NCBI GenBank assembly: GCA_964430745.1
Contig: CAYSHI010000397.1
Span: 1-14,105 of the forward strand
Length of the DNA stretch: 14,105 bases
Source: CBDCGW01 sp964430745
GTDB taxonomy: Bacteria; Acidobacteriota; UBA890
Direction: 5' to 3'
Under the pieces are notes generated by a model. That model was given only the letters and a program-made list of their open reading frames with translations. It ran no database searches and was not told the DNA's origin. Positions 13,884 to 14,105 of the stretch are shown one piece after another. The position numbers were made by a program, and so were the translations under genes. The first letter of the stretch is position 1; the number at the start of each line of letters is the position of its first letter.

Positions 13884-14105
13884 ATGACGGACGTGTTCGA
13901 CGACGGGTTGAAGTTCTCACGCCGTACGCTCGCACTCGGCGGCATGGCAATGCTGCCGGCGGCGAGAATCGCGGCGCGGCGCCGGGAAGCAACGATGGAA
14001 ACACAAGGCGAACGCATCACGGTGAGCTCGGTCGATGGACTGAAGGTCGGACACAAGACCCGCTCCGACCGCCCCACCGGGTGCACGGTCGTCGTCGCCG
14101 AGCAG
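13884..14105 (+). CDS. P1/S58 family peptidase (DmpA-like), N-terminal part with a Tat-like signal, cut by the window edge
   Basis: 74 codons are visible. A twin-arginine signal-like segment FSRRTLALGGMAML (11-24) is followed by a basic linker and then the family start SSVDGLKVGHKTRSDRPTG, with CTVVVAE directly after (about 48-73). The GLKVGH and TGCTVV elements are characteristic of the DmpA/L-aminopeptidase-D-esterase (MEROPS P1, formerly S58) family, which self-cleaves to form an N-terminal nucleophile; that site is beyond the window. The Tat-like signal suggests export in folded form. No clear SD precedes the ATG (GGGG two bases upstream). Confidence 0.8.
   Translation, partial: MTDVFDDGLKFSRRTLALGGMAMLPAARIAARRREATMETQGERITVSSVDGLKVGHKTRSDRPTGCTVVVAEQ

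Noticed and set aside
1..14105. CRISPR arrays, insertion sequences, tRNA or rRNA genes, attachment sites
   Set aside because: No repeat-spacer pattern, transposase, tRNA-like or rRNA-like sequence was seen on either strand by eye.

Overview
The window is GC-rich with GTG starts, tight gene packing and mixed SD and near-leaderless starts. The protein set (secreted S9D glutamyl endopeptidase, secreted subtilase with an inserted beta domain, DUF4412-type secreted protein, ACT-less homoserine dehydrogenase, outer-membrane beta-barrel, Tat-exported P1/S58 peptidase) suggests a Gram-negative, protein-degrading heterotroph. An Acidobacteriota-like lineage is the best guess; this is inferred from gene content only, and there is no rRNA, tRNA, mobile element or CRISPR array to anchor taxonomy.

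Layout, left to right. Positions 1-298 are the 3' flank of a minus-strand S9D peptidase gene (299-2809). That gene stops at a TGA, but the same frame continues to 224 with what looks like the normal C-terminal helix of the family. A 184-bp divergent region separates it from a plus-strand run: ABC ATPase (2994), its large membrane partner (3764), a HAD phosphatase (5691), an outer-membrane beta-barrel protein (6475), a secreted subtilase (7170) and an alpha/beta hydrolase (9021). A convergent junction near 10113-10208 leads to a minus-strand block read right to left: GT4 glycosyltransferase (13829-12687), DUF4412-type secreted protein (12621-11839), then homoserine dehydrogenase (11620-10595) translationally coupled to a small SWIM zinc-finger-like protein (10598-10209). 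At the right edge a Tat-signal P1/S58 family peptidase starts on the plus strand and runs out of the window.

The most unusual element is the roughly 110-nt interval in front of homoserine dehydrogenase. It has its own TTGACA/TAAGTT promoter. From the predicted transcription start the RNA can fold into one long rod closed by a perfect 10-bp helix, followed at once by a U-tract that ends 5 nt before the hom start codon. Inside the rod an SD-like GGGAGG sits as a bulge and precedes a GTG mini-ORF with four consecutive Phe codons, and an alternative helix would hide that SD. It looks like an attenuator or riboswitch-type leader, or a small RNA abutting hom, and I do not recognise it as a known family.

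Functionally, three secreted or exported peptidases (S9D, S8, P1/S58) and one beta-barrel point to extracytoplasmic protein use. The ABC pair is a probable exporter. The hom-SWIM pair is the only biosynthetic unit (aspartate family: threonine/methionine).
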